61,401 nucleotides of DNA from Streptomyces sp. Root1304. Its GTDB lineage: Bacteria > Actinomycetota > Actinomycetes > Streptomycetales > Streptomycetaceae. Numbering within the stretch: position 1 is the first letter of the stretch; each line of letters begins with the position of its first letter. The stretch covers positions 998,041-1,059,441 of the forward strand of contig NZ_LMEP01000001.1 in assembly GCF_001426405.1 (NCBI RefSeq), in the 5' to 3' direction. Below are positions 7,605-16,175 of this stretch, piece by piece. Made by a program: the position numbers and the translations under genes. Under the pieces are notes generated by a model, which saw nothing but the letters and a program-made list of their open reading frames with translations, was not told where the DNA came from and searched no databases.

Positions 7605-9116
7605 ATGTCACAGGAACGGACCGCACCGGCCGCCGGAGTGCCGAACGGCGCCGCGCGTCGCCGACGCTGGGCGCTGGCCATCGCCGGCGCCGCCGTCGTG
7701 GTGTCGGTCGGCGGCGTCCTGGCCGCCGGCACCATCAAGTCCCCGGCGCAGGCCGCCGCGGATGCCCGTCCTCCCAAGGCGCAGGCCCTCACCTCACCCG
7801 TCGAGCACCGTGTGCTCATCTCCTCCGTCATCACCCGTGGCCAAGTGAAGGCGACCCAGTCCCTCCAGGTGAAGCCCCAGATCACGGGCGCCGAAGGCTC
7901 GGTCGCTCCGGTGGTGACCCGCCTCCCCCTTCGTCAGGGCGACGCGGTACGCCGGGGCGCCGTGCTCGTGGAGGTCAGCGGACGCCCCGTCATCGCTCTT
8001 CAGGGCACGCTGCCCTCGTACCGCGACCTGCGGCCGGGCGCGACAGGCGCAGACGTACGACAGCTGCAGCACGCCCTCACGCTCCTCGGGCACGACACCG
8101 GCGGTGATCGGCAGGGCGTTTTCGGCACCGGCACGAAGAACGCGCTCACCGCGCTGTACACCGGCCTCGGCTACGAGCCCCTCCCCGCCCGGACGGATGC
8201 CGCCACCGCCCTCAAGTCCGCCCGGGAGGCGGTGAAGCAGGCACAACGCAGATGGGAGGACGCCCGAGCCGCCGCGAGCAGGACTGACAAAGGCACAAGC
8301 ACCAGCGGAAGCGACGGCGCCAAGGGCGAAGACTCCGGAACCAATTCCGGCACCGCGGGCTCACGGACCGAACTGCACCGCGCCGCCGAAGACCTCGACG
8401 CCGCCCGCACCGAGTTGTCCGAGACCGAGGCGTCCGCCGGCCCCATGCTCCCCGCCGGCGAAGTCGTCTACCTCTCCGGCTTCCCGGGGCGGCTCGACTC
8501 GGTACGGGGCAGCGTCGGCAGCGAAGCCTCCGAGGCCTCGCTGACCGTCTCGGCCGGCAGGCTCCTCGTCCAGTCGTACGTCCCCGAGTACCAGAAGGGG
8601 CTGCTCCGCCGCGGCCAGCGCGTCGAGATCTACTCCGAGACCACCGGAGTGACCGCCACGGCCCGTGTCTCCTCCGTGGCGTCCGAGCCCGTTGCCCCCG
8701 CGCAGCCCGCGGCGGACGGTACCCAGACCGGTGACGAGAACACCGGCTACCTGGTCGAGATCGTTCCGGACAAGCCCCTCGACGAACGCCTGACCGGCCA
8801 GGACGTACGGCTCACCATCGAAGCGGCCTCAACGGGACGCAAAGCCCTCGTGGTTCCCGTCACCGCCCTCAGCTCCGGTGCCGACGGCAGGACGACGGTG
8901 ACCGTGGTCGCCCCGTCGGGCGACCGGCGGCGCGTCGAGGTGCGTCCGGGTACGGCAGGTGACGGCTTCGTCGCCGTCACCCCCGTCGGCGACGGGCGAC
9001 TGACAGCGGGGGATCCCGTCGTCACCGGTGTCGGCCGCTCCGCCGCCGGGGACGTGCCCGGCGCGGGGGCAGCGGGAGCAACCACGGGTGGCGACGGGGG
9101 CGGCGGAACACCGTGA
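7605..9116 (+). CDS. ABC exporter periplasmic-adaptor (HlyD/MacA-like) with peptidoglycan-binding segment
   Basis: The 503-residue protein has an Arg-rich N-terminus, a membrane anchor (about 22-44), a barrel/lipoyl-like half (VKPQITGAEGSVAPVVTRLPLRQGDAVRRGAVLVEVSG), and an inserted peptidoglycan-binding-type stretch (LRPGATGADVRQLQHALTLLGHD to FGTGTKNALTALY, about 143-190). A charged, probably coiled-coil region (about 205-280) and a C-terminal barrel follow. It presumably couples the ATPase/permease pair to the cell wall or to the preceding lipoprotein. It sits between the lipoprotein gene (6 bp gap) and the ATPase gene (overlap at GTGATG). Confidence 0.82.
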   Translation: MSQERTAPAAGVPNGAARRRRWALAIAGAAVVVSVGGVLAAGTIKSPAQAAADARPPKAQALTSPVEHRVLISSVITRGQVKATQSLQVKPQITGAEGSVAPVVTRLPLRQGDAVRRGAVLVEVSGRPVIALQGTLPSYRDLRPGATGADVRQLQHALTLLGHDTGGDRQGVFGTGTKNALTALYTGLGYEPLPARTDAATALKSAREAVKQAQRRWEDARAAASRTDKGTSTSGSDGAKGEDSGTNSGTAGSRTELHRAAEDLDAARTELSETEASAGPMLPAGEVVYLSGFPGRLDSVRGSVGSEASEASLTVSAGRLLVQSYVPEYQKGLLRRGQRVEIYSETTGVTATARVSSVASEPVAPAQPAADGTQTGDENTGYLVEIVPDKPLDERLTGQDVRLTIEAASTGRKALVVPVTALSSGADGRTTVTVVAPSGDRRRVEVRPGTAGDGFVAVTPVGDGRLTAGDPVVTGVGRSAAGDVPGAGAAGATTGGDGGGGTP

Positions 9117-9820
9117 TGCTCGACGCATCCGCCGTGATCGAGCTGCGAGCCGTCGGACTGACCTACCCCGGCCCGCCCGCCGTGCATGCGCTCCAGCCGT
9201 GCGACCTCTCCGTCCTCCGGGGAGCCTTCGTCACCGTCGTGGGCCCCTCCGGCTCGGGGAAGTCGACGTTCCTCAACATCCTGGGGCTGCTCGACGCCCC
9301 CTCCACCGGCACCTACCTCCTCGACGGGATCGACATCGGCGGCCTCCGGGACGCCGAACGGACCGCCCTGCGGGGCCGTCGGCTGGGCTTCGTCTTCCAG
9401 TCGTTCCACCTGCTGCCGCATCGCAGCGCCCTGGAGAACGTGGCACTCGCCATGGTCTACGACGGAACGCCCCGCCGCGAGCGCACCGCCCGGGCCCTCA
9501 CCGTCCTCGAACGCGTCGGCTTGGAGAACCGCGCCCACGCCCTGCCGACCACCCTCTCCGGCGGCGAGCGCCAGCGCGTCGCCATCGCCCGCGCCCTCGT
9601 CGGCCGTCCGTCGGTCCTGCTGTGCGACGAACCCACCGGAAACCTGGACAGCGTCAACGCCGGCTCGGTCCTGGCCCTGCTGCGGGAACTGAACGAGGAC
9701 GGCATGACGATCGTCATGATCACCCATGACCCCGAGGTCGCCGCCCATGGCGGGCGCACCCTGACGATCCGCGACGGAGTCCTCGACGAGGCGGACCGCA
9801 CGACGGGAGGAAGGCTGTGA
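9116..9820 (+). CDS. ABC transporter ATP-binding protein, MacB/LolD type
   Basis: The 234-residue ATPase has Walker A GPSGSGKST, Q-loop FQSFHLLPH, signature LSGGERQR and Walker B VLLCDEPTGNLD, the pattern of MacB/LolD exporters that drive mechanotransmission rather than classical transport. The ATG at 9116 overlaps the adaptor stop; a GTG one codon upstream is equally possible. Its stop overlaps the GTG of the permease (GTGA), so translation is coupled. Confidence 0.93.
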   Translation: MLDASAVIELRAVGLTYPGPPAVHALQPCDLSVLRGAFVTVVGPSGSGKSTFLNILGLLDAPSTGTYLLDGIDIGGLRDAERTALRGRRLGFVFQSFHLLPHRSALENVALAMVYDGTPRRERTARALTVLERVGLENRAHALPTTLSGGERQRVAIARALVGRPSVLLCDEPTGNLDSVNAGSVLALLRELNEDGMTIVMITHDPEVAAHGGRTLTIRDGVLDEADRTTGGRL

Positions 9821-11088
9821 TCCCCCGCCGCTTCCGTCGTCGCCCGCCCGCCGTACGCCTGTCCGTCTTCAGCACCGGGGACCTGCTCTCCGAGGCGCTC
9901 ACCGGCATCCTCCGGCGCCCCGCCCGCTCGGTTCTGACAGCCCTGGGGACGGTGCTCGGCGTGGGCTCCTTCGTCGCGATCCTCGGCCTCACCGCCACCG
10001 CGTCATCCCAGATCGACGCGCGTTTCAACGCGCTGGCGGCGACCGAGGTCACCGTCCGCGACGTGTCCCGCGAACAGAACGAGTTCGCAGGACCCGGATT
10101 CCCCGCCGACGCCGACGAACGGGTCGAGCGTCTCCCGGGCGTACGGCATGCCGGCGTGTACTGGAGCGTGGAACTGCCGCCCGGTGACGGCGTCGGCGCG
10201 GCCCTGGTGAGCGGTTCGGGCGGCGGGAGCGGTCCGGGCAGTGGCACGGACGGCGGCCGGGTTCAGGTCGTCGCAGCCTCGCCCGGAGTGCTCTCCGCCG
10301 CCTCGGTCTCGCTCGTAGAGGGGCGCGTCTACGACGACTTCGCCGCGAACGGCGTACAGCCCGTCGCGGTCCTCGGGCGGAGTGTCGCCGAGCGTCTCGG
10401 CATCACCACGCTGGAGACGCGCCCCGCCGTCTTCATCGGGGACCAGCCGTTCACGGTGGCGGGCATCATCGGCGGCACCGAGCGGAAGACGGATCTGCTG
10501 CTCTCGGTGATCGTGCCGCCGAAGACGGCCGAGCGGATGTGGGGACGGCCGCGTGACGGTGCGTCGATGCTGATCTCCACCGACCTCGGAGCGGCTCCGC
10601 AGATCGCCGAACAGGTGCCGACTGCGCTGCGTCCGGACCACCCGGAGTATCTGAAGGCGGTTCCTCCACCCGACCCCCGCGCGCTGCGTGGCGGTGTCAG
10701 CGGTGACCTCGGGCAGCTCTTCCTCGTCCTCGCCGCGATCTGTCTGGTCATCGGCGCCGTGGGCATCGCAAACACCACTCTGGTCGCGGTGCTCGAACGG
10801 ACGGGCGAGATCGGACTCCGGCGCGCCCTGGGCGCGCGCGGACGGCACGTCATGAGCCAGTTCCTCGCGGAGTCCGGCGTACTCGGCACGTTCGGAGGGC
10901 TGGTCGGCACCTCGTTGGGTGTCCTGACAGTGGTGATCGTAGCCGTCGTACGGGCGTGGACGCCGGTCGTCCACCCGCTCACGGTCGCCGCCGCCCCGGC
11001 GATCGGCCTGCTCACCGGACTCGTCGCCGGGCTGTACCCGGCCTGGCGGGCCGCCCGTATCCAGCCCGCCGAAGCGCTACGACGCTGA
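9817..11088 (+). CDS. MacB-like FtsX-family permease
   Basis: The 423-residue membrane protein has one N-terminal membrane segment (SVLTALGTVLGVGSFVAILG, about 39-58), a large extracytoplasmic domain (about 65-290), and three C-terminal segments around LFLVLAAICLVIGAVGIANTTLVAVLER, GTFGGLVGTSLGVLTVVIVAVV and AIGLLTGLVAGLYPAWRAA. The cytoplasmic ERTGEIGLRRALGARGRHV is the FtsX/MacB coupling motif. It forms the tripartite system with the preceding ATPase and adaptor; the substrate is unknown. It starts at the overlapping GTGA. Confidence 0.92.
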   Translation: MIPRRFRRRPPAVRLSVFSTGDLLSEALTGILRRPARSVLTALGTVLGVGSFVAILGLTATASSQIDARFNALAATEVTVRDVSREQNEFAGPGFPADADERVERLPGVRHAGVYWSVELPPGDGVGAALVSGSGGGSGPGSGTDGGRVQVVAASPGVLSAASVSLVEGRVYDDFAANGVQPVAVLGRSVAERLGITTLETRPAVFIGDQPFTVAGIIGGTERKTDLLLSVIVPPKTAERMWGRPRDGASMLISTDLGAAPQIAEQVPTALRPDHPEYLKAVPPPDPRALRGGVSGDLGQLFLVLAAICLVIGAVGIANTTLVAVLERTGEIGLRRALGARGRHVMSQFLAESGVLGTFGGLVGTSLGVLTVVIVAVVRAWTPVVHPLTVAAAPAIGLLTGLVAGLYPAWRAARIQPAEALRR

Positions 11089-11126
11089 GCGTGCCGGACG
11101 AGGACGTATCGCCCCCCCGGCCCGTC

Positions 11127-12107
11127 CTACGGCTCGACCACCGTCTCCTGTGCCGCCGCCGTCGTCCCCGCGATCAGGGGGGCGTCCACCGGGACGTTGC
11201 GCTTCACCAGGGCGAGGGCGATCGGGCCCAGTTCGTGGTGGCGGACCGCCGTCGTCACGAAGCCGAGCTGGCGGCCCTCCTCGCCGTCGGAGGCCAGCCG
11301 GAGCGGCGTGCCGTGGGCCGGCAGCAGGACCTCGCTGCCGTCCAGGTGCAGGAAGACCAGGCGGCGCGGCGGCTTCCCCAGGTTCTGCACCCGGGCGACG
11401 GTCTCCTGGCCCCGGTAGCAGCCCTTCTGCAGGTGGACGGCGCTGCCGATGAGGCCGACCTCGTGCGGGATGGTCCGGTGGTCGGTCTCGAAGCCGAGCC
11501 GGGGGCGGTGCGCCTCGACGCGCAGCGCCTCGTACGCCAGGATGCCCGCGGCCGGCCCGTGGGAGGCGGCGAAGGACTCCAGGTCGGCGCGGGGCAGGAA
11601 CAGGTCACGGCCGTGCGGGGTCTCCCGTACGACGGCGCCCTCGGGCACCTCGGCGATGGAGCCGGCCGGGAGGTGGACGACGGCGATGTCCTCCGTACGG
11701 TCGGCGACCTCGACGCGGTAGAAGAACTTCATCGACTCCAGGTACGCGACGAGTTCCTCCCGCGTCCCCGGCTCGACGTGCGCCCACAGCGTCTCGCCGT
11801 CGTCGACGAGGTACAGGGCGTGCTCGATGTGCCCGTTCGCGGACAGGACCAGCGCCTCGGTGGCCCGGCCGGGCGCCAGGTCCGTCATGTACTGGGTGAC
11901 GAGCAGGTGCAGCCAGCTCAGCCGGTCGTCACCGGTCACGGCGACGACACCGCGGTGCGAGAGGTCGACGAAACCGTGTCCGTCGGCGAGGGAGCGCTGC
12001 TCGCGGAAGAGGTCGCCGTAGTGCGCGGCGACACCTTCGTCGCGGCCTTCGGCGGCGACGGCACCGGGCAGGGACAGGAGCGGGCTGATCGTTGAATGTC
12101 GCTGCAT
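11127..12107 (-). CDS. ygfZ: YgfZ/GcvT-domain folate-binding protein
   Basis: The 326-residue protein contains LQKGCYRGQETVAR (near 226-239), the K-G-C-Y-x-G-Q-E hallmark of YgfZ, whose conserved Cys and folate-binding fold support assembly or repair of iron-sulfur enzymes. The N-terminal VDLSHRGVVAVTGDDRLSWLHLLVTQYM is the GcvT-type beta-barrel start. It follows nur by 32 bp on the same strand and may be cotranscribed with it. Confidence 0.93.
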   Translation of the reverse strand: MQRHSTISPLLSLPGAVAAEGRDEGVAAHYGDLFREQRSLADGHGFVDLSHRGVVAVTGDDRLSWLHLLVTQYMTDLAPGRATEALVLSANGHIEHALYLVDDGETLWAHVEPGTREELVAYLESMKFFYRVEVADRTEDIAVVHLPAGSIAEVPEGAVVRETPHGRDLFLPRADLESFAASHGPAAGILAYEALRVEAHRPRLGFETDHRTIPHEVGLIGSAVHLQKGCYRGQETVARVQNLGKPPRRLVFLHLDGSEVLLPAHGTPLRLASDGEEGRQLGFVTTAVRHHELGPIALALVKRNVPVDAPLIAGTTAAAQETVVEP

Positions 12108-12139
12108 GAGAAAAGCCTACGACTCCGCGGGGCGGTCCT

Positions 12140-12643
12140 TCAGGGCGCGGTCCCCGTCGCTCCGGACGCGGTCTCCCCGTCCGGCCGGGCGCGGTCCCCG
12201 TCCTCCGGGGCGCGCTCCTGGGCCGCCTTCTTCGTACAGTCCGCGCAGCGGCCGAAGATCGCGAAGTGCTTCATGTCCGTCTCGAAGCCGAAGGTCTCCC
12301 GGAGCTTCCCGGTGAACTCGGCGGCCACCTCGACGTCCGCCTCGATCACCCCGGAGCAGTCCCGGCACACCAGGTGCAGATGGTGGTGCCGGTCGGCGAG
12401 GTGGTACGTCGGGGCCCCGTGCCCCAGATGGGCGTGACTCACCAGCCCGAGCTCCTCCAGGAGCTCCAGGGTCCGGTACACGGTGGAGATGTTCACGCCG
12501 GAGGCCGTCCTGCGGACCTCCACGAGGATCTCGTCGGGCGTCGCGTGCTCCAGCGCGTCGACGGCCTCCAGGACGAGCTGACGCTGCGGCGTCAGCCGGT
12601 ATCCGCGCTGCCGCAGGTCGCTTTTCCAGTCGGTGCTCACCAC
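12140..12643 (-). CDS. nur: Nur, nickel-responsive Fur-family repressor
   Basis: The 167-residue protein aligns by eye with S. coelicolor Nur from the GTG start (MVSTDWKSDLRQRGYRLTPQRQL). The ligands described for Nur are present: His33, His86, His88 and His90 for the nickel site, and His70, His72, His81 and His126 for the second metal site. CRDC (93-96) and CADC (133-136) are also kept. Nur represses nickel uptake and iron superoxide dismutase when nickel is sufficient. A charged C-terminal tail of about 27 residues extends beyond the last cysteine pair. It lies between a nitrobindin-like gene and ygfZ on the same strand. Confidence 0.93.
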   Translation of the reverse strand: MVSTDWKSDLRQRGYRLTPQRQLVLEAVDALEHATPDEILVEVRRTASGVNISTVYRTLELLEELGLVSHAHLGHGAPTYHLADRHHHLHLVCRDCSGVIEADVEVAAEFTGKLRETFGFETDMKHFAIFGRCADCTKKAAQERAPEDGDRARPDGETASGATGTAP

Positions 12644-12685
12644 GCCCCCCAGTGTAGGAGGGCGCGGCGCGCCGACCCGGACTTC

Positions 12686-13258
12686 CTAGCGGAAGAAGGC
12701 GATGCCGTCGTCCGGCATGTCGGGAAGGTTGCGGGCCATCTCCGCGACCTCTTCCGGCGTGACGACCTTCTTCAGGTGCGCCGACATGTACGGCCGCAGC
12801 GGGACCTCGGGGGTCGCCTTCTCGCCCACCCACATGAGGTCGCTCTTGACGTAGCCGTAGAGGCGCTTGCCGCCGGAGTACGGGCCCGAGGCCGCCGTCC
12901 GGGCGACGGCGTCCGTCGCGAGGTCGATCTGCGGCTTCTGGTCGGCGAGCTCGCCGTACCAGATCTCGACGATGCCCTGGTCGCGGACCATCACGATCTC
13001 GACCTTGCGGTCCTTGTCGATCCGCCAGTACCCGCTCTCGCTCTCCAGCGGGCGGACCTTGTTGCCCTCCTCGTCCAGGACCCAGGAGTGGGACGTGTAC
13101 TCGAGGAAGTCACGGCCGTCGTGGCTGAACGTCACGGACTGGCCGAAGTTGCACTTCTCGGCGCCGGGGAAGTCGGAGACGCCCGCGCCCTCCCACGTGC
13201 CGAGCAGGAACGCGAGGGGGACGAGGCCCGGGTTGAGGTCGGAGGGGATCTCGATCAT
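12686..13258 (-). CDS. Nitrobindin-like heme-binding beta-barrel protein (FABP family)
   Basis: The 190-residue protein starts MIEIPSDLNPGLVPLAFLLGTWEGAGVSDFPG; GTWEGAG is the G-x-W-x-G-x-G motif of nitrobindin/THAP4-type beta-barrels. These bind ferric heme and react with nitric oxide or peroxynitrite. The heme-proximal His is expected near the C-terminus (MSAHLKK is a candidate). It is 42 bp upstream of nur on the same strand. Confidence 0.88.
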   Translation of the reverse strand: MIEIPSDLNPGLVPLAFLLGTWEGAGVSDFPGAEKCNFGQSVTFSHDGRDFLEYTSHSWVLDEEGNKVRPLESESGYWRIDKDRKVEIVMVRDQGIVEIWYGELADQKPQIDLATDAVARTAASGPYSGGKRLYGYVKSDLMWVGEKATPEVPLRPYMSAHLKKVVTPEEVAEMARNLPDMPDDGIAFFR

Positions 13259-13302
13259 GAGCGGCTCTGGCGTTCTCTAGGAAGTGGTTGGCGGGAAGTG
13301 GA

Positions 13303-13401
13303 TCAGCGCTGGCCCTGGTACAGCTTCTTCACGGCCAGACCGGTGAAGGCGAGCACGCCGACGCAGACCAGGACCAGCAGTGCTTCGAAGAAAAAGATCA
13401 C
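13303..13401 (-). CDS. 32-residue single-span membrane protein
   Basis: A GTG at 13401, preceded by GAGGAG at a six-base spacing, opens a 33-codon frame. The product starts VIFFFEALLVLVCVGVL, forms one hydrophobic helix (about 1-23) and ends in a basic KKLYQGQR tail, so the C-terminus should be cytoplasmic. From memory, a very short protein annotated as MtfM occurs in Streptomyces; I cannot confirm identity. It is upstream of the nitrobindin-like gene by 44 bp on the same strand, and the strong ribosome site argues for translation. Confidence 0.75.
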   Translation of the reverse strand: MIFFFEALLVLVCVGVLAFTGLAVKKLYQGQR

Positions 13402-13435
13402 GGGGTGCTCCTCGACTGAGCGGTGAAGGCGGAAC

Positions 13436-13472
13436 GGGCCGGACCCCAGCTTAGTGGGCGGGGGCCCGGCCC
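13436..13472 (-). terminator. GC hairpin after the three-paralogue operon
   Basis: GGGCCGGACCCC (13436-13447) pairs with GGGGCCCGGCCC (13461-13472) with one mismatch. It lies about 43 bp past the stop of the last paralogue gene and upstream of the 32-residue membrane protein gene. Confidence 0.55.
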
Positions 13473-13515
13473 ACTCGGTGAGGTGGGTCTAGCAGGTGGG
13501 TCCGCCGGAGTACGG

Positions 13516-14439
13516 CTAGCCGAGCAGCTGGTTCTGCAGGGTGACCGTCTGCTGGAACGGGACGCCGAGCGCCTCGCCCTTACGGGTCTGGGTGATCAGC
13601 GCGAGGGTGTCGCCTGCCTGGACGTAGGCCCAGCGGACCTGCTCGGGACCGTAGGGCTTCTTCTCCCGGAAGGCGTACGCGCGCGTGTCCGGCACCTCGA
13701 TGTCGTCCGCGAAGGTCTCCGGGACGACGTTCTCGACCCCGTCCGGCAGTGCCTTCGGGCCGTCCGTCGCGTCCACCTCCAGGGCCACGTCCTGGTACGA
13801 CTGGGCATACGCGACGGAGCTGAACCGGAGCAGATGGACGGTGGTCCGGGTGCCGTCCGGGGTCGTCCACCCGCGCGCGGCGATGTGCCGCAGGGTGGAG
13901 TCCGCCAGGCTCTGCCGGAGCTCGCCGCGGAACTCCTTCCCGTACAGGGAGAGGTACGCCTCCGTGGACACGAACCCGCCGTCCAGCTTCGGGTCGGGCG
14001 TCGCCCCGGCCGGCGCGGGCAGCAGCAGCTCGCGCACGTCCGCGTAGTGGATCTCGCCGTTGTTGGCCGCGGTGAACGGGCGGGGCCGGTCGGCCGGCAG
14101 CGCCGGGAGACGGAGCCGCGGGTACTCCCAGCGGCCGTCGTTCTCGGTCGCGAGCCCGGGGACCTCGCTCCGGTCGAGCCCGGTGATTCCCAGGGCCGTA
14201 CCCGCGCCGACGCCGCCGCACACCACGACGGCGGCCGTCCACCGGGCGACGGCCCACAGCACCCGCCGGGCCCGCCGGGGGGCGACGGCGGGGGCGGGAG
14301 CGGCATCGGGAGCTGCTGCTGCGGCGTCCACGACCGTCTCGGCGGCGGGCTCCACCGCGTCGGCGACCGTCTCCGCCACCTCGGTCGTCCCGGCCGTCTC
14401 GATCTCCTCGGGCGCCTGCTTCGTCGACTGCTCGGTCAT
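13516..14439 (-). CDS. Membrane-anchored extracytoplasmic protein, paralogue 3 of 3
   Basis: The 307-residue protein has an acidic, Ala/Pro-rich cytoplasmic N-terminus (1-54), an Arg stretch (RRARR), one membrane span (about 60-85) and an exported domain containing LLLPAPAGATPD. That motif recurs in the two preceding genes (LLLPVPDGYVLG and LLLPRPAGARAD), and all three share similar lengths and topology, so they look like a tandem duplication. The start overlaps the stop of the upstream gene (ATGA), indicating translational coupling. No enzyme motif is recognisable; the family looks actinomycete-specific. Confidence 0.72.
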   Translation of the reverse strand: MTEQSTKQAPEEIETAGTTEVAETVADAVEPAAETVVDAAAAAPDAAPAPAVAPRRARRVLWAVARWTAAVVVCGGVGAGTALGITGLDRSEVPGLATENDGRWEYPRLRLPALPADRPRPFTAANNGEIHYADVRELLLPAPAGATPDPKLDGGFVSTEAYLSLYGKEFRGELRQSLADSTLRHIAARGWTTPDGTRTTVHLLRFSSVAYAQSYQDVALEVDATDGPKALPDGVENVVPETFADDIEVPDTRAYAFREKKPYGPEQVRWAYVQAGDTLALITQTRKGEALGVPFQQTVTLQNQLLG

Positions 14440-15221
14440 ACGTACTCCCCCGGGGACTCGATGTGGCGGATCTGCTTCTCGACGAGGACCGCCACGGCCT
14501 TGGTGTCGAGGGGCGGGATGCCGTACGCCGTGACGGAGACCATGACCTCGCCGTCGTACGCCACGCAGATCACCGCCCGGAGCTCGGGCGTCCGCACCTC
14601 ACCGTCCTGCTCGGGCTTCTGGGGCTCGGGGCTCAGGTGGCAGAAGGCGTTCTTCGCGTGGCCCTCGATCTTCGGGCCCTTGTCCAGGTCCAGGAGCTCG
14701 GCCAGGTCCTTGCGGATCCCGAAGAACTTCCGGACCGCCTTCTTGTCCTTCATCCGCAGGATGGACACCTCCGCCTGGAGGCTGTTGTCGACCCGGGCGT
14801 ACGAGCGGACCGCCATGCCCTGGATGCCGAGCGCGTCGACCGCCTTCTCGTACGTGCGGCGCTCCTTTCCGTAGACGCCCTTGCCGCTCTTCTTGAAGAG
14901 GGCCGCGGCCGCCTTGGCGCCCAGTTCGTCGTCGTTGCCGTACCCGGCGAGGTCGGCGCCGAGCACGTAGCCGTCCGGCACGGGCAGCAGGAGCCTGCTC
15001 ATCGGCGTGGAGGCGCGGCCCTTGTCGACGGCGGCCGCCGGGTCCTCGGGGGTGGCGGTCGCGGTGGGCGTCCCCCACGCCACGGTGGGCGCCGTGCGGT
15101 CGGCTCCGTCGACGGTGGTGGCGGTGTACGCGACCCCGCCGCCCACGGCCCCGAGCACCAGCACGGCGGTCAGCACGTTCTTCAGGAGGCGGCGAGCCCG
15201 GCCCCCGGACTTCTCGGTCAC
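14436..15221 (-). CDS. Membrane-anchored extracytoplasmic protein, paralogue 2 of 3
   Basis: The 261-residue protein has a basic N-terminus (GGRARRLLKN), one membrane span (about 15-34), a Thr/Pro-rich linker and an exported domain with LLLPVPDGYVLG, then a Lys-rich segment (KKSGKGVYGKERRTYEKAV). Its start overlaps the stop of the upstream paralogue and its stop overlaps the start of the downstream one, so the three are read as a coupled operon. Function unknown. Confidence 0.72.
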   Translation of the reverse strand: MTEKSGGRARRLLKNVLTAVLVLGAVGGGVAYTATTVDGADRTAPTVAWGTPTATATPEDPAAAVDKGRASTPMSRLLLPVPDGYVLGADLAGYGNDDELGAKAAAALFKKSGKGVYGKERRTYEKAVDALGIQGMAVRSYARVDNSLQAEVSILRMKDKKAVRKFFGIRKDLAELLDLDKGPKIEGHAKNAFCHLSPEPQKPEQDGEVRTPELRAVICVAYDGEVMVSVTAYGIPPLDTKAVAVLVEKQIRHIESPGEYV

Positions 15222-16072
15222 AGACGCCCCAGCTGTCGCTCGGCCAGGGAACGGATCTCGTTCCCGGAGATCTTCCGCGTGTCGGACATGATGATGGTGA
15301 TGGCGATGTCACCGCGCTGGATGAAGGCGCGGGCCTGGTAGGAGTCCAGGTAGCCGGCCCTGCGCTCCACCGGGAAGACGAAATAGCGCCCGTTCCCCGA
15401 GCCCTTCACCGGCTCACCGATGGAATCGGACCTGGTCCGGCCCATGGCGATGGTCTGCTGGCGCCGCACGTGTTCGTACGCGCCCATGCCGGCGCTCGGC
15501 CGGTACTGGGCGAGTTCGATCTTGACCCAGCGGTTCTCGCCCGACCGCCACACGCGGCTGACGGTCCGCCGGATCTCCTGTTCGAGCTGGTACTCCAGCG
15601 CCGAGTCGGGCTGGGTGAAGTCGTTGGCGTACTCGATCAGCGACTGCCAGCCGTCCTCACCGTCCGCCCGCGCCCCCGCCGGCCTCGGCAGCAGCAGCTT
15701 CCGCAGGTCCCCCTGCGCCTTCGCCTGGAGGTCCTCCTTCGCCGACAGTGCCTCCGGCTCCTGTCCCTTCGGGAGGGGCTTCGCCGGGTATGCCAGGCCC
15801 GGCTGGTTCAGCGCGGGCAGGGCCGTCGGTTCGCGGTCGGCCTGGATGCCGTAGCCGACGGCCGTGCCGCCGACGAGGCCGAGGACGGCGGCGACGGCGA
15901 TCAGGCCGACCGTGCGGAGGGCGCGGCGGCGCGGCCGTGCGGGCTCCGGTGTGTCCGGGGACACATCCGGTGCCGGGCCCGGCGAAGCGACCGGAGGCGC
16001 GGTTTCCGTCGCCGGCTCCGGGGTCGGCGGTGGTGCCGTATCCGTATTTTGGATACTTTCTTCGATGCTCAA
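15218..16072 (-). CDS. Membrane-anchored extracytoplasmic protein, paralogue 1 of 3
   Basis: A TTG at 16072 preceded by GGGGGGACTC gives 284 residues; an in-frame GTG four codons upstream is an alternative. The N-terminal 45 residues are Pro/Glu/Thr-rich, then RPRRRALRTVGLIAVAAVLG leads into a single span (about 52-72), followed by an exported domain with LLLPRPAGARAD. It opens the coupled three-gene operon. It ends in ERQLGRL, resembling the VEKQIRHI and QQTVTLQNQLLG endings of its paralogues, which hints at a shared last helix. Confidence 0.68.
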   Translation of the reverse strand: MSIEESIQNTDTAPPPTPEPATETAPPVASPGPAPDVSPDTPEPARPRRRALRTVGLIAVAAVLGLVGGTAVGYGIQADREPTALPALNQPGLAYPAKPLPKGQEPEALSAKEDLQAKAQGDLRKLLLPRPAGARADGEDGWQSLIEYANDFTQPDSALEYQLEQEIRRTVSRVWRSGENRWVKIELAQYRPSAGMGAYEHVRRQQTIAMGRTRSDSIGEPVKGSGNGRYFVFPVERRAGYLDSYQARAFIQRGDIAITIIMSDTRKISGNEIRSLAERQLGRL

Positions 16073-16162
16073 GAGTCCCCCCACGAGACCTGAAGCGCGG
16101 ATTCCGTCATCCGCGCACCCAGCTGACACATGAGGGGCGCGGGGGGTTGCACCGCCGCGCAT

Positions 16163-16168
16163 TACAGT
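16163..16168 (+). promoter_or_regulatory. -10 box of a probable leaderless promoter for the DsrE-like gene
   Basis: TACAGT stands seven bases before the ATG at 16176, and no ribosome-binding site is present in between. Confidence 0.35.
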
Positions 16169-16175
16169 TCGGCAT

